Assembly: GCF_030433715.1 (NCBI RefSeq)
Contig: NZ_JAROCC010000002.1
Location: 347,167 to 404,669, forward strand
From: Sporosarcina highlanderae
GTDB lineage: Bacteria > Bacillota > Bacilli > Bacillales_A > Planococcaceae
Direction: 5' to 3'
DNA: 57,503 nt
Within the stretch, counting starts at the first letter, position 1. The number at the start of each line of letters is the position of its first letter. The position numbers and the translations under genes are program-made. Shown piece by piece: positions 26,300 to 35,310 of this stretch. The notes beneath the pieces are model-generated. The model saw nothing but the letters and a program-made list of their open reading frames with translations, did not search any database and was not told where the DNA came from.

Positions 26300-27931
26300 C
26301 TATCTAACTTCTCCACTCTGCATCGGAAACACCCGACGCCAACCGATAAATATTGCAATCAGCAACAACACGATATACACATAAATCCCGCCAACCACTG
26401 CATTCGCTATCAAATGCGCGATGACGAAAATCCCTGCCCCCAAGCTGATCAAAAACATCTTTGCGGACCCTTCCGATTGGGCAAACTCAAACGATTGAGT
26501 GAATGGGAATTCCCCGGCATCCATCCATTTATATGTAATCAATGTATGGAGGATTGCCCCTAATAAGACCGCGAACAAGTCGGGTAAAATTCGCGTTGAG
26601 AAAATGGCTATAAATGCAATTGAAAGCAACAGGAAAACCGGTACATACAATTTCACTAAAAATGCTTTCAACGTCCCGCTATATGCAGACTCTGGTTGCT
26701 GGATCGGCGAAGCCATAAATAGCCAACTTCCTTTATAACTATCGGAAAACTGAAGCGTGTGAATGATTGTCGGAATCATCATGTTCCCGAAATAGATAAG
26801 CAAGAACATGCTGCCCGTAGAGATATCCTCTAAAGTCCTCATCTGCAGTTCCGTAAAGATGAAAATGAATGGAAAGATGAAGGCAAATCCAAGTGCGGGA
26901 TACACTCTAAGCTTGAAATTCCGTTCCTGTTTCATCATCAACGACGCAAAACGGAAGAACATCCGCTCTTCTCTGTTCCGGCAGCAAACTTTTGCCCAGA
27001 AATCCATCAACCGGCCAGACCTTTTCCTGCTTTTAGACTCGCTCATTAACTTATCCATATTGCGTTCGAATGATGGCATCAGCTTTACATAAATATAGAT
27101 CGAGATAATTGGGATAACCAAAGCAAGCGCTGATAAAAGAATGCTTGGAGTTGCAAAGTCTTGATTCAACAATAACTCGAATGCAGCTCCGAACCACATA
27201 GGCGGCAAAAACACATGCCACCAGTTGAATGTATACGCCAATTCCAAGTCTGCGAAATTGAATGCCCGGATAACGATTTGATATCCAATGATAACGCCGA
27301 TGGAAAGTATTATTTGGACGTAATTAATCATATCCTTCAGTCTTTCGCCATCAAAAAACCGCAAGACTGCAAAATACATAAGTGAAGTGAAAACAACTAC
27401 GAAAAACATAGTTAATATCAATGCCGCAAGAAAGACAAACGTGAATACAATCCCGTTATTGAACAGCCCGATGACCAGCGGAATTGCGATGAAAGACCCT
27501 GTTATGAAAAACATATAGATCAATATATGGATAAGTTTCGCCGTGTTGACCGTCCTGCTGCTTGCGGGTTTCGTCTGTAAGACCGTTTTATCTCGAATAT
27601 CGAGCAACACGGTGGAGAAATCAGACACCATCGTTGTTGCTAAAATGAACATTATAATGCCGAAGACGATGCTCATCTGGAAGATATAATGGCCGTCCCC
27701 GAACAGCATGAACGGAATAATCATTAGGCCATACAATCCATAAATCCACAAGGACTTCAGGAACTGGTTGCCTTCCTTTTTCTTTTGTCCAGTGAAAATA
27801 GTCGGTGTGCGTCTGCCGTCCATCGTCAGCTTCATGCGAAGTATCGTTTCCATCGCACTGTAATCAATTCCTGCCTTCACAAAAAGCCATTTGAATCTTG
27901 AAAGGAATGATAGAGTCCGGAATTCATTCAT
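26300..27931 (-). CDS. ABC exporter permease (ABC-2 like)
   Basis: This 543-residue protein has about twelve to fourteen hydrophobic segments and no ATPase motifs. A hydrophilic loop rich in Lys/Arg (about 290-320) divides it into two halves. The gene overlaps its ATPase partner by eight bases (ATGAATGA), which implies translational coupling. With that ATPase it forms a two-gene export system resembling YthP/YthQ- or EcsAB-like pairs of Bacillales; the cargo is unknown. Confidence 0.8.
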   Translation of the reverse strand: MNEFRTLSFLSRFKWLFVKAGIDYSAMETILRMKLTMDGRRTPTIFTGQKKKEGNQFLKSLWIYGLYGLMIIPFMLFGDGHYIFQMSIVFGIIMFILATTMVSDFSTVLLDIRDKTVLQTKPASSRTVNTAKLIHILIYMFFITGSFIAIPLVIGLFNNGIVFTFVFLAALILTMFFVVVFTSLMYFAVLRFFDGERLKDMINYVQIILSIGVIIGYQIVIRAFNFADLELAYTFNWWHVFLPPMWFGAAFELLLNQDFATPSILLSALALVIPIISIYIYVKLMPSFERNMDKLMSESKSRKRSGRLMDFWAKVCCRNREERMFFRFASLMMKQERNFKLRVYPALGFAFIFPFIFIFTELQMRTLEDISTGSMFLLIYFGNMMIPTIIHTLQFSDSYKGSWLFMASPIQQPESAYSGTLKAFLVKLYVPVFLLLSIAFIAIFSTRILPDLFAVLLGAILHTLITYKWMDAGEFPFTQSFEFAQSEGSAKMFLISLGAGIFVIAHLIANAVVGGIYVYIVLLLIAIFIGWRRVFPMQSGEVR

Positions 27932-28721
27932 TGTCTGTTCCGCCTTCTACGATGGAGATGAACCTCGCCGCTCTGCTTGCATGATCCGTGAATCCGGTCA
28001 GCTGATTGAAAATGCCGGACAGCGACCCTTCTTCACTTTTCTCCTGCAACTCCTCGAAACTGCCATCCGCAACGACAACTCCATTGACGAGCAGCACGAT
28101 TCGATTGCTGATCTTCTCGACGATATCCATGATATGTGAGGAATAAAAAATCGTTTTCCCTTGCGCCGCCAACTGCGCAAGCATCTCTCGGATGACCATC
28201 ATACTGTTTGCATCGAGGCCACTCAATGGTTCATCAAAAAACAATAGATCCGGATTATGCAAAAGGCTCGAAATGATGAGCACTTTCTGTTTCATCCCTT
28301 TGGAAAATGAAGAGATTCTGGAATGCAACACATGTCCTAAGTCGAATTCCTCCATGAGCTTTTGCGCTTTCTCTTCCGCAAATTTCCGATTAAGCCCGTA
28401 TAACTCTCCTGTAAACGCCAAGTATTCCATCGCCGTCAGATTATCGTACAGCTCAGCCTGCTCCGGCACATATCCGATCCGTTTCTTGTAAGATGGGTCC
28501 CCTGAAGCAATATCTTGACCGAAGATTTCCACCTGGCCTTTATAATTTTTTATCAATCCAAGCATAATTTTCACAGTCGTACTTTTCCCTGCACCGTTCG
28601 GCCCGATATAGCCTATGATCTGTCCCCGTTCCACTTCCAAATTCACGCCATTTAATACAGTTTTTACGCCATACCTCATTGTGACGTTGCGTAAAGATAA
28701 CACCTTATTTTCCATACTCAT
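27924..28721 (-). CDS. ABC exporter ATP-binding protein
   Basis: This 265-residue ATPase has Walker A GPNGAGKSTT (about 41-50), the signature SFSKGMKQKVLIISSLL (about 139), Walker B LLFFDEPLSGLD and the switch His in SSHIMD. SFSKGMKQ and the short C-terminus are typical of the CcmA/EcsA-type exporter class. The start ATG follows GGGGGTG; an internal ATG two codons later is also possible. It is first in the operon with the permease. Confidence 0.88.
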   Translation of the reverse strand: MSMENKVLSLRNVTMRYGVKTVLNGVNLEVERGQIIGYIGPNGAGKSTTVKIMLGLIKNYKGQVEIFGQDIASGDPSYKKRIGYVPEQAELYDNLTAMEYLAFTGELYGLNRKFAEEKAQKLMEEFDLGHVLHSRISSFSKGMKQKVLIISSLLHNPDLLFFDEPLSGLDANSMMVIREMLAQLAAQGKTIFYSSHIMDIVEKISNRIVLLVNGVVVADGSFEELQEKSEEGSLSGIFNQLTGFTDHASRAARFISIVEGGTDNE

Positions 28722-28867
28722 TCCAACACCCCCGTTTCTTCAAGTCTATCATTTCTATTCTTCCAATTACATCCAATTTAACATGTGCTGTTGTTTTATT
28801 TAACTTTATGCAGGGAATGAAAGAATAGTAGATGAAATCCTTAGAGGCAGGGGCGTTCTCCATATAA

Positions 28868-28905
28868 CAAAAAACCGGCAGCGCATATTTTCCACGCTGC
28901 CGGTC
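28868..28905 (-). terminator. Terminator after the 58-residue gene
   Basis: CCGGCAGCG (28875-28883) pairs with CGCTGCCGG (28895-28903), and a T run follows in the minus direction. It lies 12 bases past the small gene, which supports that gene being real. Confidence 0.85.
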
Positions 28906-28916
28906 TTCTATATCGA

Positions 28917-29093
28917 TCACAACTCCTGATAATCCTTCATGAATCTTCCGCTTTCCTTCACTTCAGCGTGGTATAACGCCTTGAGTGCGAAACTCTTCTC
29001 CAATTCATGCTCCTTCATAATCTCTTTGAGCCTCTTCGTCAATTCCGCATTGTTTTTCACAAGTAGTTCCATTTTTGACTTCGAATATTGCAT
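28917..29093 (-). CDS. 58-residue hypothetical protein
   Basis: This short gene reads MQYSKSKMELLVKNNAELTK at its start and ends FMKDYQEL. The ATG at 29093 follows a strong AAGGAGGG six bases upstream. A strong terminator follows the stop. Composition is highly charged and helix-forming (Lys/Glu/Leu rich), with no membrane segment. I do not recognise the family. It lies directly downstream of a GGDEF-domain remnant on the same strand, and may once have been co-transcribed with it. Confidence 0.75.
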   Translation of the reverse strand: MQYSKSKMELLVKNNAELTKRLKEIMKEHELEKSFALKALYHAEVKESGRFMKDYQEL

Positions 29094-29114
29094 GATTTTG
29101 CCCTCCTTGTGCTT

Positions 29115-29207
29115 TTATTTACTTAGTGTAGCATACTCAATCGTCTGATTACGTCCCAAGCGTTTTGCTTCATATAGACTTTGATCGGCGAGTTCCAGTA
29201 ATTCAGC
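29115..29207 (-). pseudogene. C-terminal remnant of a GGDEF-domain protein
   Basis: The minus strand reads ELLELADQSLYEAKRLGRNQ, then TIEYATLSK and a stop. This is the conserved last helix of diguanylate-cyclase domains (consensus ADxALYxAKxxGRN). Immediately upstream the frame hits TAG, and no other GGDEF sequence is present, so about 29 codons survive from a domain of about 160. It is a deletion remnant with its original stop codon. Confidence 0.85.
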
Positions 29208-29285
29208 CTAAATTTGTTTTAACTTGGGAAAGCTCATTGCAAGGGGAACTGTTCTGACTTTCATGTTTTTCATAAATTAAAACGG

Positions 29286-29314
29286 TTGACGAATAAAAAA
29301 GATTGATGTAAATT
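29286..29314 (+). promoter_or_regulatory. Candidate sigma-A promoter of guaC
   Basis: TTGACG (29286-29291) and TAAATT (29309-29314) are spaced by 17 bases, with the expected transcription start near 29320. Confidence 0.55.
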
Positions 29315-29323
29315 ACAAAAGTA

Positions 29324-29357
29324 CGAACGACAAATTAAATAACAAGAATAATATTCG
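29324..29357 (+). promoter_or_regulatory. Possible PurR-type box pair upstream of guaC
   Basis: CGAAC (29324-29328) and the inverted partner ATTCG (29353-29357) are 24 bases apart, close to the spacing of the two half-sites in a Bacillus PurBox. Flanks are AT-rich as expected, but the second core is CGAAT rather than CGAAC and the preceding C of the consensus is missing. This is a tentative match. Confidence 0.35.
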
Positions 29358-29375
29358 TCTTTAGGAGTGTATATA

Positions 29376-30359
29376 ATGGATACAGTATTTGATTATGAAG
29401 ATATTCAGTTGGTTCCTAACAAATGTATCGTAAACAGCCGTTCAGAGTGTGATACTTCCATTACTCTTGGTAAACATAAATTCGTATTGCCGGTCGTTCC
29501 TGCGAATATGCAGACGATCATTGATGAAAAGATTGCAGTTCAATTAGCTGAGGGTGGCTATTTCTACATCATGCACCGTTTCAATCCCGAAACACGTGCG
29601 GAATTCATTAAGGACATGCATGCACGTGGATTGATTGCTTCTATTAGTGTCGGCGTCAAAGAAGATGAGTATGGATTCGTTGAGCAATTGGCGGCGGACG
29701 GACTCGTTCCCGATTATGTGACGATTGATATAGCGCATGGCCATTCGAATGCAGTCATCCGTATGATCCAGCATTTGAAAAAGCATTTGCCTGAGACATT
29801 TGTCATTGCGGGTAATGTCGGTACACCGGAAGCTGTCCGCGAGCTTGAAAATGCGGGCGCTGACGCCACTAAGGTCGGTATCGGACCTGGGAAGGTTTGT
29901 ATCACAAAGATCAAGACAGGATTCGGAACTGGCGGATGGCAGTTGGCTGCACTTCGTTGGTGTGCAAAAGCTGCGACGAAGCCGATTATCGCTGACGGCG
30001 GTATCCGTACTCACGGGGATATTGCGAAATCCGTACGTTTTGGAGCATCTATGGTCATGATTGGATCGCTTTTTGCAGGTCACGAAGAATCTCCTGGTGA
30101 AACGATTGAAGTCGACGGAAATCTGTATAAGGAATACTTCGGTTCCGCATCAGAATTCCAAAAAGGCGAGAAGAAGAACGTTGAAGGCAAGAAAATGCAT
30201 GTGGAATATAGAGGGAAGTTGCAGGACACGTTGACGGAAATGCAGCAGGATCTTCAGTCATCCATTTCCTATGCAGGTGGTAATAAATTGGATGCCATTC
30301 GAACAGTTGACTATGTTATCGTGAAGAATTCCATTTTCAATGGAGATAAGGTTTATTGA
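29376..30359 (+). CDS. guaC: GMP reductase
   Basis: This 327-residue enzyme converts GMP to IMP with NADPH in purine salvage. Length and sequence match the GuaC2 group of Firmicutes (B. subtilis about 326). It has the (beta/alpha)8 IMPDH/GMPR fold, with the catalytic Cys loop [18 protein letters not shown], the phosphate loop [19 protein letters not shown], and no CBS insert, which separates it from GuaB. The ATG at 29376 follows TTAGGAG; an upstream GTG in frame precedes that spacing. It is monocistronic with its own terminator. Confidence 0.95.
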   Translation: MDTVFDYEDIQLVPNKCIVNSRSECDTSITLGKHKFVLPVVPANMQTIIDEKIAVQLAEGGYFYIMHRFNPETRAEFIKDMHARGLIASISVGVKEDEYGFVEQLAADGLVPDYVTIDIAHGHSNAVIRMIQHLKKHLPETFVIAGNVGTPEAVRELENAGADATKVGIGPGKVCITKIKTGFGTGGWQLAALRWCAKAATKPIIADGGIRTHGDIAKSVRFGASMVMIGSLFAGHEESPGETIEVDGNLYKEYFGSASEFQKGEKKNVEGKKMHVEYRGKLQDTLTEMQQDLQSSISYAGGNKLDAIRTVDYVIVKNSIFNGDKVY

Positions 30360-30367
30360 TTATAGTG

Positions 30368-30397
30368 AAGGGCCGGCGATGTGCCGGCCTTTTTTTA
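30368..30397 (+). terminator. Terminator after guaC
   Basis: GGCCGGC pairs with GCCGGCC around GATGT, followed by seven T. Confidence 0.9.
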
Positions 30398-30420
30398 TGG
30401 ATCGGCAAAGTCTACCGCTA

Positions 30421-31161
30421 TTAATTACCCAAAAGTAAATACAACCCTGTAAATAATAAAATGACATACATAAACAAGCGAAATCCGGTTTGATTGACCT
30501 TATGAAATAAATATTGGCCCGCATATAAGCCAATCCACACGAGTGGCAACGCAAGCAGACTGGATATCCATACCGTTTTGCTCGTGCCAGCAAAAATGAC
30601 TTGGATGAGTAAACTAATGAAATAAATGAATAAATAATAGACAAGCGTTGTTCCCCGAAGCTTTTCCTTGGAAGTACCCGTACCCGAGAAATAAAGTAGC
30701 AACGGTGGTCCAGGCATGCCGATGCTTGTCGTCAACGAACCAGAGAGGCCACCGATGGCAAAATCCCTGTTTGTCGTTTGCTTGAGTCTAAATTTCAAAA
30801 GCAATAGCACAGTCAAAGCAAGGATGACGATTCCGATACCTAACTTTAGCTTCGGAATGTCGGCTAACAGGAAGATAAAAATACCTATCGGCAAGCCGAT
30901 AATACTACCTCCTATGAACCGTTTTATTACCCCTCTATCAATATCCGTCCTCACTTTACGATACATTGCAAGTGAAATAACCAATGATAAGAACAAATTG
31001 ATCTGTATGGCGTCCCGCGCGTCGAACAGTAAAAGAAGAAAAGGCGTCGCGACAATCGAGAAGCCAAACCCTGTCCCGGTCTGGAGAACAGAAGCTACTA
31101 TTATAATTGTGATAAACAGTATGATATCCAATTGAATCCCTACTTCAATGTATAGAGTCAT
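30421..31161 (-). CDS. TauE/SafE family permease
   Basis: This 246-residue membrane protein has about eight helices and the duplicated TauE/SafE pattern: TGTGFGFSIVATPFLLLLF in the first half and GGLSGSLTTSIGMPGPPLLL in the second. The family moves sulfite, sulfoacetate and other organosulfur or organic anions, mostly outward. No sulfur gene is adjacent, so the substrate stays open. The ATG at 31161 lacks a clear ribosome site; a TTG about 12 codons downstream, after AGTAGGGA, is an alternative start. Confidence 0.82.
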   Translation of the reverse strand: MTLYIEVGIQLDIILFITIIIVASVLQTGTGFGFSIVATPFLLLLFDARDAIQINLFLSLVISLAMYRKVRTDIDRGVIKRFIGGSIIGLPIGIFIFLLADIPKLKLGIGIVILALTVLLLLKFRLKQTTNRDFAIGGLSGSLTTSIGMPGPPLLLYFSGTGTSKEKLRGTTLVYYLFIYFISLLIQVIFAGTSKTVWISSLLALPLVWIGLYAGQYLFHKVNQTGFRLFMYVILLFTGLYLLLGN

Positions 31162-31284
31162 TCAAGTGTACCATTTTTCGAAACCCAACTTCTCCTAAAT
31201 AAATCCTCCCCCCAAATACAATGGATAACCCACCAGTCAAACGGGTATATCTTTCTTACAACCTTAAAAAATGGGGGAGTCGTT

Positions 31285-32946
31285 TTGAAAATGAAAATTC
31301 GACATACGAAAAGATTCAAAGAAATCATTTATGCATTCATTCGGAACGGACTAAGCGTCTTCCTATTTCGATTGGGCCTGATAAGCCGCAATGCTTCAAA
31401 GCATGATACGACTGATATGAATATGCAGGAAATAGGTGATAAACTTCGGCTAACATTACAGGAGTTAGGCCCGACGTTCATTAAACTTGGTCAGATTGCC
31501 AGTTCGAGGCGTGATCTTGTTCCTCCAATGATTGCATTCGAGCTTGAGAAGTTGCTGGATCATGTAACGCCAGTTCCTTTTGCACAAATTCGTGAGATCG
31601 TCCAGTCGGAGTTGGAGGGACCGCTTGAGCAATTTTTCAGCGACTTTTCGGAGGAGCCCTTGGCGACTGCTTCAATTGGCCAAGTCCATGTTGCGAGATT
31701 ACATTCAGGTGAACAAGTTGCCGTGAAGGTGCAGCGTCCTGATATCCGACCTACAATGGAGACCGATCTTACCATTTTAAGCGACTTGGCTAAGTTTCTT
31801 GAGGAAAGGGTCGATTGGGCAAAAACCTATCGGCTCCAAGATATGATTGTGGAATTTTCAAGATCATTGAACAACGAACTTGACTATCGCGTGGAAGGGC
31901 GCAGCTGCGAGCGCATCGCCAAACAATTTGAAAAGCATCCAACAGTCATCATTCCAAGGGTCCATCGGAACTTTTCAACGGGGAAAGTATTGACAATGGA
32001 TAAGATTGAAGGGATTAAAGCGAATGATTTAGAAAAGCTTGATGAAGGCGGGTATGATCGCAAATTGATAGCCCGAAGAATTTTCGATTCTATGCTTCAC
32101 CAAATTTTAGATGACGGATTTTTCCATGGCGATCCTCACCCGGGGAATATTTTGATACTGCCCGGTAATGTTGTGTCTTACTTAGACTTTGGAATGGTCG
32201 GGCGCCTCGACAATAAACTAAAAGAGCAATTCGCTCCTTTCATCCTCCATATGCGTAATCAAAACACGGAGGGGATGGTAGATCTTATGTACGAAATGGG
32301 CATCATTTCTGACGAAACGGATCTTCGAGCGTTTACAAGGGACGTGGATAATCTACAGAATAAATACTATGATGTCTCCTTGGATGAAATAAGTTTAGGC
32401 ACTATTTTCATTGAATTGTTCCAAGTCGCATACCGCCACAATATTATGATACCAACGGATATCGCCCTATTAGGAAAATCCATTCTTACATTGGAAGGTG
32501 TAATTTCAAAACTGGATCCAACCCTAAACATGATGATGGCTGTCGAACCTTTCGGAAAAAAATTGATGTGGAAACGCTATAATCCAAAGAAAATCATTGA
32601 AAACTCATGGGTTGAAATCGTCGCAAATATAGGATTCCTTTCACGTTTGCCAAAAGAATTAAAGGCCATCACGACGACTATTCGCAAAGGTAAACTTCAT
32701 TTGGACATTAACACCCAACAACTGAAAATGTTTTTAGGTAAGCTTGATCAGATCAGCAATCGCCTGTCATTCAGCATCATTCTACTTTCCTTAAGCATTC
32801 TTTTAGCTGGCTTGTTCATCGGCTCCGCCATTGTCGGAAGGTCAAGCATCCTTTGGCAATATCCGATTATTGAAGCAGCTTTCATTATATTCCTACTCAT
32901 GTTTTTCTTCCTGATTTATTTCATTGGTCGATCTAACCGGAAGTAA
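31285..32946 (+). CDS. ABC1-kinase/UbiB (AarF) family protein
   Basis: This 553-residue atypical kinase has the family-specific KLGQIASSRRDLVP (about 68-81), the nucleotide Lys in VAVKVQRP, the catalytic loop FFHGDPHPGNIL (about 285) and the metal-binding YLDFGMVG. Two membrane helices end the protein (about 495-550). UbiB relatives act as ATPases in quinone biosynthesis or lipid handling; in menaquinone-using Bacillales the role is unproven. The start is taken as TTG at 31285, five bases after GGGGGAG; an ATG two codons later is possible. Confidence 0.88.
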   Translation: MKMKIRHTKRFKEIIYAFIRNGLSVFLFRLGLISRNASKHDTTDMNMQEIGDKLRLTLQELGPTFIKLGQIASSRRDLVPPMIAFELEKLLDHVTPVPFAQIREIVQSELEGPLEQFFSDFSEEPLATASIGQVHVARLHSGEQVAVKVQRPDIRPTMETDLTILSDLAKFLEERVDWAKTYRLQDMIVEFSRSLNNELDYRVEGRSCERIAKQFEKHPTVIIPRVHRNFSTGKVLTMDKIEGIKANDLEKLDEGGYDRKLIARRIFDSMLHQILDDGFFHGDPHPGNILILPGNVVSYLDFGMVGRLDNKLKEQFAPFILHMRNQNTEGMVDLMYEMGIISDETDLRAFTRDVDNLQNKYYDVSLDEISLGTIFIELFQVAYRHNIMIPTDIALLGKSILTLEGVISKLDPTLNMMMAVEPFGKKLMWKRYNPKKIIENSWVEIVANIGFLSRLPKELKAITTTIRKGKLHLDINTQQLKMFLGKLDQISNRLSFSIILLSLSILLAGLFIGSAIVGRSSILWQYPIIEAAFIIFLLMFFFLIYFIGRSNRK

Positions 32947-32949
32947 AAA

Positions 32950-32988
32950 GTGCCTGCCACTGACGTAAAGTACGTAGTAGCAGGCACC
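32950..32988. terminator. Hairpin between convergent genes
   Basis: GTGCCTGC (32950-32957) pairs with GCAGGCAC (32980-32987), with an inner ACGTA/TACGT stem. The T run is poor. It probably terminates the ABC1 gene and the convergent propeller-protein gene. Confidence 0.65.
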
Positions 32989-32993
32989 TCTAT

Positions 32994-34181
32994 TTATTCA
33001 TTCAAAAACTCATCAATTCGGTCCTGCAGCTTTTTTTCAAACTGTTTCCCCGGAATCAATTCGAAAATAACCACAGAATCAGCACCAGCCGATAAATAAA
33101 AGATCTTATCGTCTACCATCCGCAGCGAATGTGTTGAATAATAGGCGGATTCCTCATGGGGTTCCTTCACAGCACCTAAAACATTCCCCTCTTTGTCGAT
33201 GACATACACATGAAATTCCGCCATTATTTTATGCGTATCAGCGACTTCCGTTTTCTCGAAAATGATTTGATCAGATCGGATGTCAAGAATCCGGATGCCG
33301 CCGGTTGTATGATCGAAAGGAACAGTAATCTTTTGTTCATTACCGGCTTCTTCGATATTGATAACTTCTATTTGCTCGTCTTTACGGACTACTTGGGCGA
33401 TGATGCCATCTTTTTCGAATGCAGTTCGAGTTCTTGTTATTTCCCCTGTCATCAGATTTTCCATAAGCGGTCTTACATCGTGGACAAGAATTTCATTTCG
33501 CTCATTTACTACCACTGCATTTGGGTCCATCATGTCAGCCTTGATTGGAAATACCTCCAACAGCTCACCCCCCGGACTGAATTTACTAACCCCCTTATAA
33601 TAAGATGAATCAAGTACATATATATTGTCGTCATCATCTACAAAGATATCTCGATACCATTTACCATCCTCTGAATCGTCCAATTGGATGGTGAAAAGAT
33701 AACCTTTCGGCGTTGTAACGATTACCTTCCGTGCCGCATTGTCCAAAAGATAAAAGACGTCATCTTTTACATAAAAGCTTTCCACTGCACGATCGCTGCC
33801 CCCGGGCCTTTTTTGCGGCATACCTATTTCATTACTTCCTTCCCCATAGGGCACTTCCAATAGTATTTTTGCCTGTTCCTGTTCGAAAATCATAATCCCG
33901 TCTTGAGGGGTATTTTCTATGGCCTCCTTTTTGTCTATAGATTCCACCAATACAAGTGGAACTCCGCTTGGAGGTTGATTGAAAAACAGAAAAATTACTG
34001 CAAGAAAAGTCATGAATGCAAGCGATGTTACTGCAATCGGGATAAATTTAGGCCGCTTTTTAGTAGACGGCTGAATAAGTTGTCTTTGAAGTCGATTGAC
34101 AAACTCCCTATCCGGATCCTTATCAGGTCGATTTCGAAGATTTTGTAGAAATTCTATCTCTTTTTCAGTAGGCTCATTCAT
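32994..34181 (-). CDS. Membrane partner of an ECF sigma factor, with outer beta-propeller-like domain
   Basis: This 395-residue protein has a cytoplasmic N-terminus (about 1-45), one membrane helix (about 47-67, IPIAVTSLAFMTFLAVIFLF) and a large exterior part. The exterior part has repeated strand-turn motifs such as DIFVDDDDNIYVLDSS, typical of NHL/6-bladed propellers. It starts inside the sigma gene with an 8-bp overlap (ATGAATGA), a layout typical of anti-sigma factors. There is no obvious zinc-binding anti-sigma motif, so the anti-sigma role is inferred from context. The ATG at 34181 follows AAAGGTGGG. Confidence 0.7.
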   Translation of the reverse strand: MNEPTEKEIEFLQNLRNRPDKDPDREFVNRLQRQLIQPSTKKRPKFIPIAVTSLAFMTFLAVIFLFFNQPPSGVPLVLVESIDKKEAIENTPQDGIMIFEQEQAKILLEVPYGEGSNEIGMPQKRPGGSDRAVESFYVKDDVFYLLDNAARKVIVTTPKGYLFTIQLDDSEDGKWYRDIFVDDDDNIYVLDSSYYKGVSKFSPGGELLEVFPIKADMMDPNAVVVNERNEILVHDVRPLMENLMTGEITRTRTAFEKDGIIAQVVRKDEQIEVINIEEAGNEQKITVPFDHTTGGIRILDIRSDQIIFEKTEVADTHKIMAEFHVYVIDKEGNVLGAVKEPHEESAYYSTHSLRMVDDKIFYLSAGADSVVIFELIPGKQFEKKLQDRIDEFLNE

Positions 34182-34695
34182 AGCTTTCCCACCTTTCTTT
34201 AAGACTATCATCCTTCTTCAACTCTTGAATTGCCCTGTGAAAATCCACTCGCACCTTTCCCTCGCTGCATTGCAACGCCTCGGCCGTTTCTTTCACACTA
34301 AGTTCGTTCAAACCGCGCATAATTATGACACTCCGGTAATGCGGCTTTAGTTTGAGGAGCGCTTGTTGAAGGTCTTTCCAGTTTTCCTCACCAATCACGC
34401 GGCGGCTATTCATGTCTTCTTCATGTGTGACAGTAGATGCCGTTATAGTAAACAGTCTTCTTAACTTTTGCTTTCGAATCCAATCAACTGCTGTAAATCG
34501 TGCAATGGATAAAATCCACGTCTTCACCTTTTGCGGGTCCTTCAATTGGTGGAGATTTTTCATCGCCTTGAGAAATGTTTCCTGTGTTATATCCTCAGCA
34601 TCCTGTTTATTATTCGTGAAATACAAAGCAAAATGATACACATCCCTATGAAACTGGTTAAACAGTTCAGAGATATGTAGTGGTTTTTCATTCAA
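34174..34695 (-). CDS. ECF RNA polymerase sigma factor
   Basis: This 173-residue group 4 sigma factor has region 2 (about 10-85) with YTNNKQDAEDITQETFLKA-like sequence and WILSIARFTAVDWIRKQ. Region 4 (about 110-165) has SVIIMRGLNELSVKETAEAL and the helix-turn-helix SEGKVRVDFHRAIQEL. The start is TTG at 34695 after AAAGGGGG. It is translationally coupled to the membrane partner. A matching ECF-type promoter (TGTAAC, 16 bases, CGAC) lies about 35 bases upstream, suggesting autoregulation. Confidence 0.88.
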   Translation of the reverse strand: MNEKPLHISELFNQFHRDVYHFALYFTNNKQDAEDITQETFLKAMKNLHQLKDPQKVKTWILSIARFTAVDWIRKQKLRRLFTITASTVTHEEDMNSRRVIGEENWKDLQQALLKLKPHYRSVIIMRGLNELSVKETAEALQCSEGKVRVDFHRAIQELKKDDSLKERWESYE

Positions 34696-34727
34696 AAAGG
34701 CCGGCCCCCTTTCAGCTGTACCAATAA

Positions 34728-34753
34728 GTCGATTCAGAAGATGTTTTGTTACA
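34728..34753 (-). promoter_or_regulatory. Candidate ECF-type promoter of the first sigma operon
   Basis: On the minus strand TGTAAC (34753-34748) is followed after exactly 16 bases by CGAC (34731-34728). This matches the general ECF layout (AAC in the -35, CGNC-like -10). Confidence 0.55.
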
Positions 34754-34872
34754 GGAGTTTGTGTATTCGGAAAAATTTCTTTTCATTTAGTTCAAACAAT
34801 CTCATTCCTATGCAGATGTTAAACATAGAATACTATAGAAAGATTTCAATGGTGGAGGGGGGTGTTGAGAAA

Positions 34873-35244
34873 ATGGGGAAAACATTGATGAAGATTTCGG
34901 TGGTTTATTTCATGATCGGTATTTCTTTCGGCTTATACATGTCTTTTACACACGTGTTTAACTTGACTTCAGTGCATGTTCACTTGAATTTGGTTGGATG
35001 GGTCTCTTTGGCGTTAGCTGGCGTATTCTATCATCTATATCCAAATTTAGAGCAGACCGGAATGGCGAAAGCGCATTTCTGGCTCCATAACATTGGCTTG
35101 CCAATTATGATGATCAGCATTGCAACGGCTATTTTAGGTGGTCCGGAAATATTCTTCCTGTTCGCAACGTTAGGTGGAGCAATGACTGTTTTAGGCGTGC
35201 TTTGCTTTGGATTCAACGTGCTGCTTCGGTTGGATAAGAATTAA
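34873..35244 (+). CDS. Small haem-copper-oxidase-subunit-I-like membrane protein
   Basis: This 123-residue protein has four hydrophobic helices. HVHLNLVGWVSLALAGVFYH contains the His pattern of the CcoN/NorB-like (cbb3 or NO reductase) subunit I fold. It covers only a small part of such a subunit (normally above 450 residues), yet Bacillales have many stand-alone proteins of this size, so it is probably a genuine small family and not a fragment. The function is unknown; haem binding is possible through the His residues. The ATG at 34873 follows GGAGGGGGGTG. Confidence 0.65.
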   Translation: MGKTLMKISVVYFMIGISFGLYMSFTHVFNLTSVHVHLNLVGWVSLALAGVFYHLYPNLEQTGMAKAHFWLHNIGLPIMMISIATAILGGPEIFFLFATLGGAMTVLGVLCFGFNVLLRLDKN

Positions 35245-35254
35245 ATTGTAAATG

Positions 35255-35292
35255 AACAGGCGAAGGAATGTATTAGCATCCCTTCGCCTGTT
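35255..35292. terminator. Hairpin between convergent genes
   Basis: AACAGGCGAAGG and CCTTCGCCTGTT form a perfect 12-bp stem with a 14-base loop. There is no long T run. Confidence 0.65.
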
Positions 35293-35310
35293 ACGTACCG
35301 AAAGTCCACC

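Noticed and set aside
34873..35244. Truncated cytochrome oxidase subunit I pseudogene
   Set aside because: The gene has its own strong ribosome site, a clean stop and a following hairpin, and stand-alone proteins of this size are familiar in Bacillales, so I keep it as a gene.
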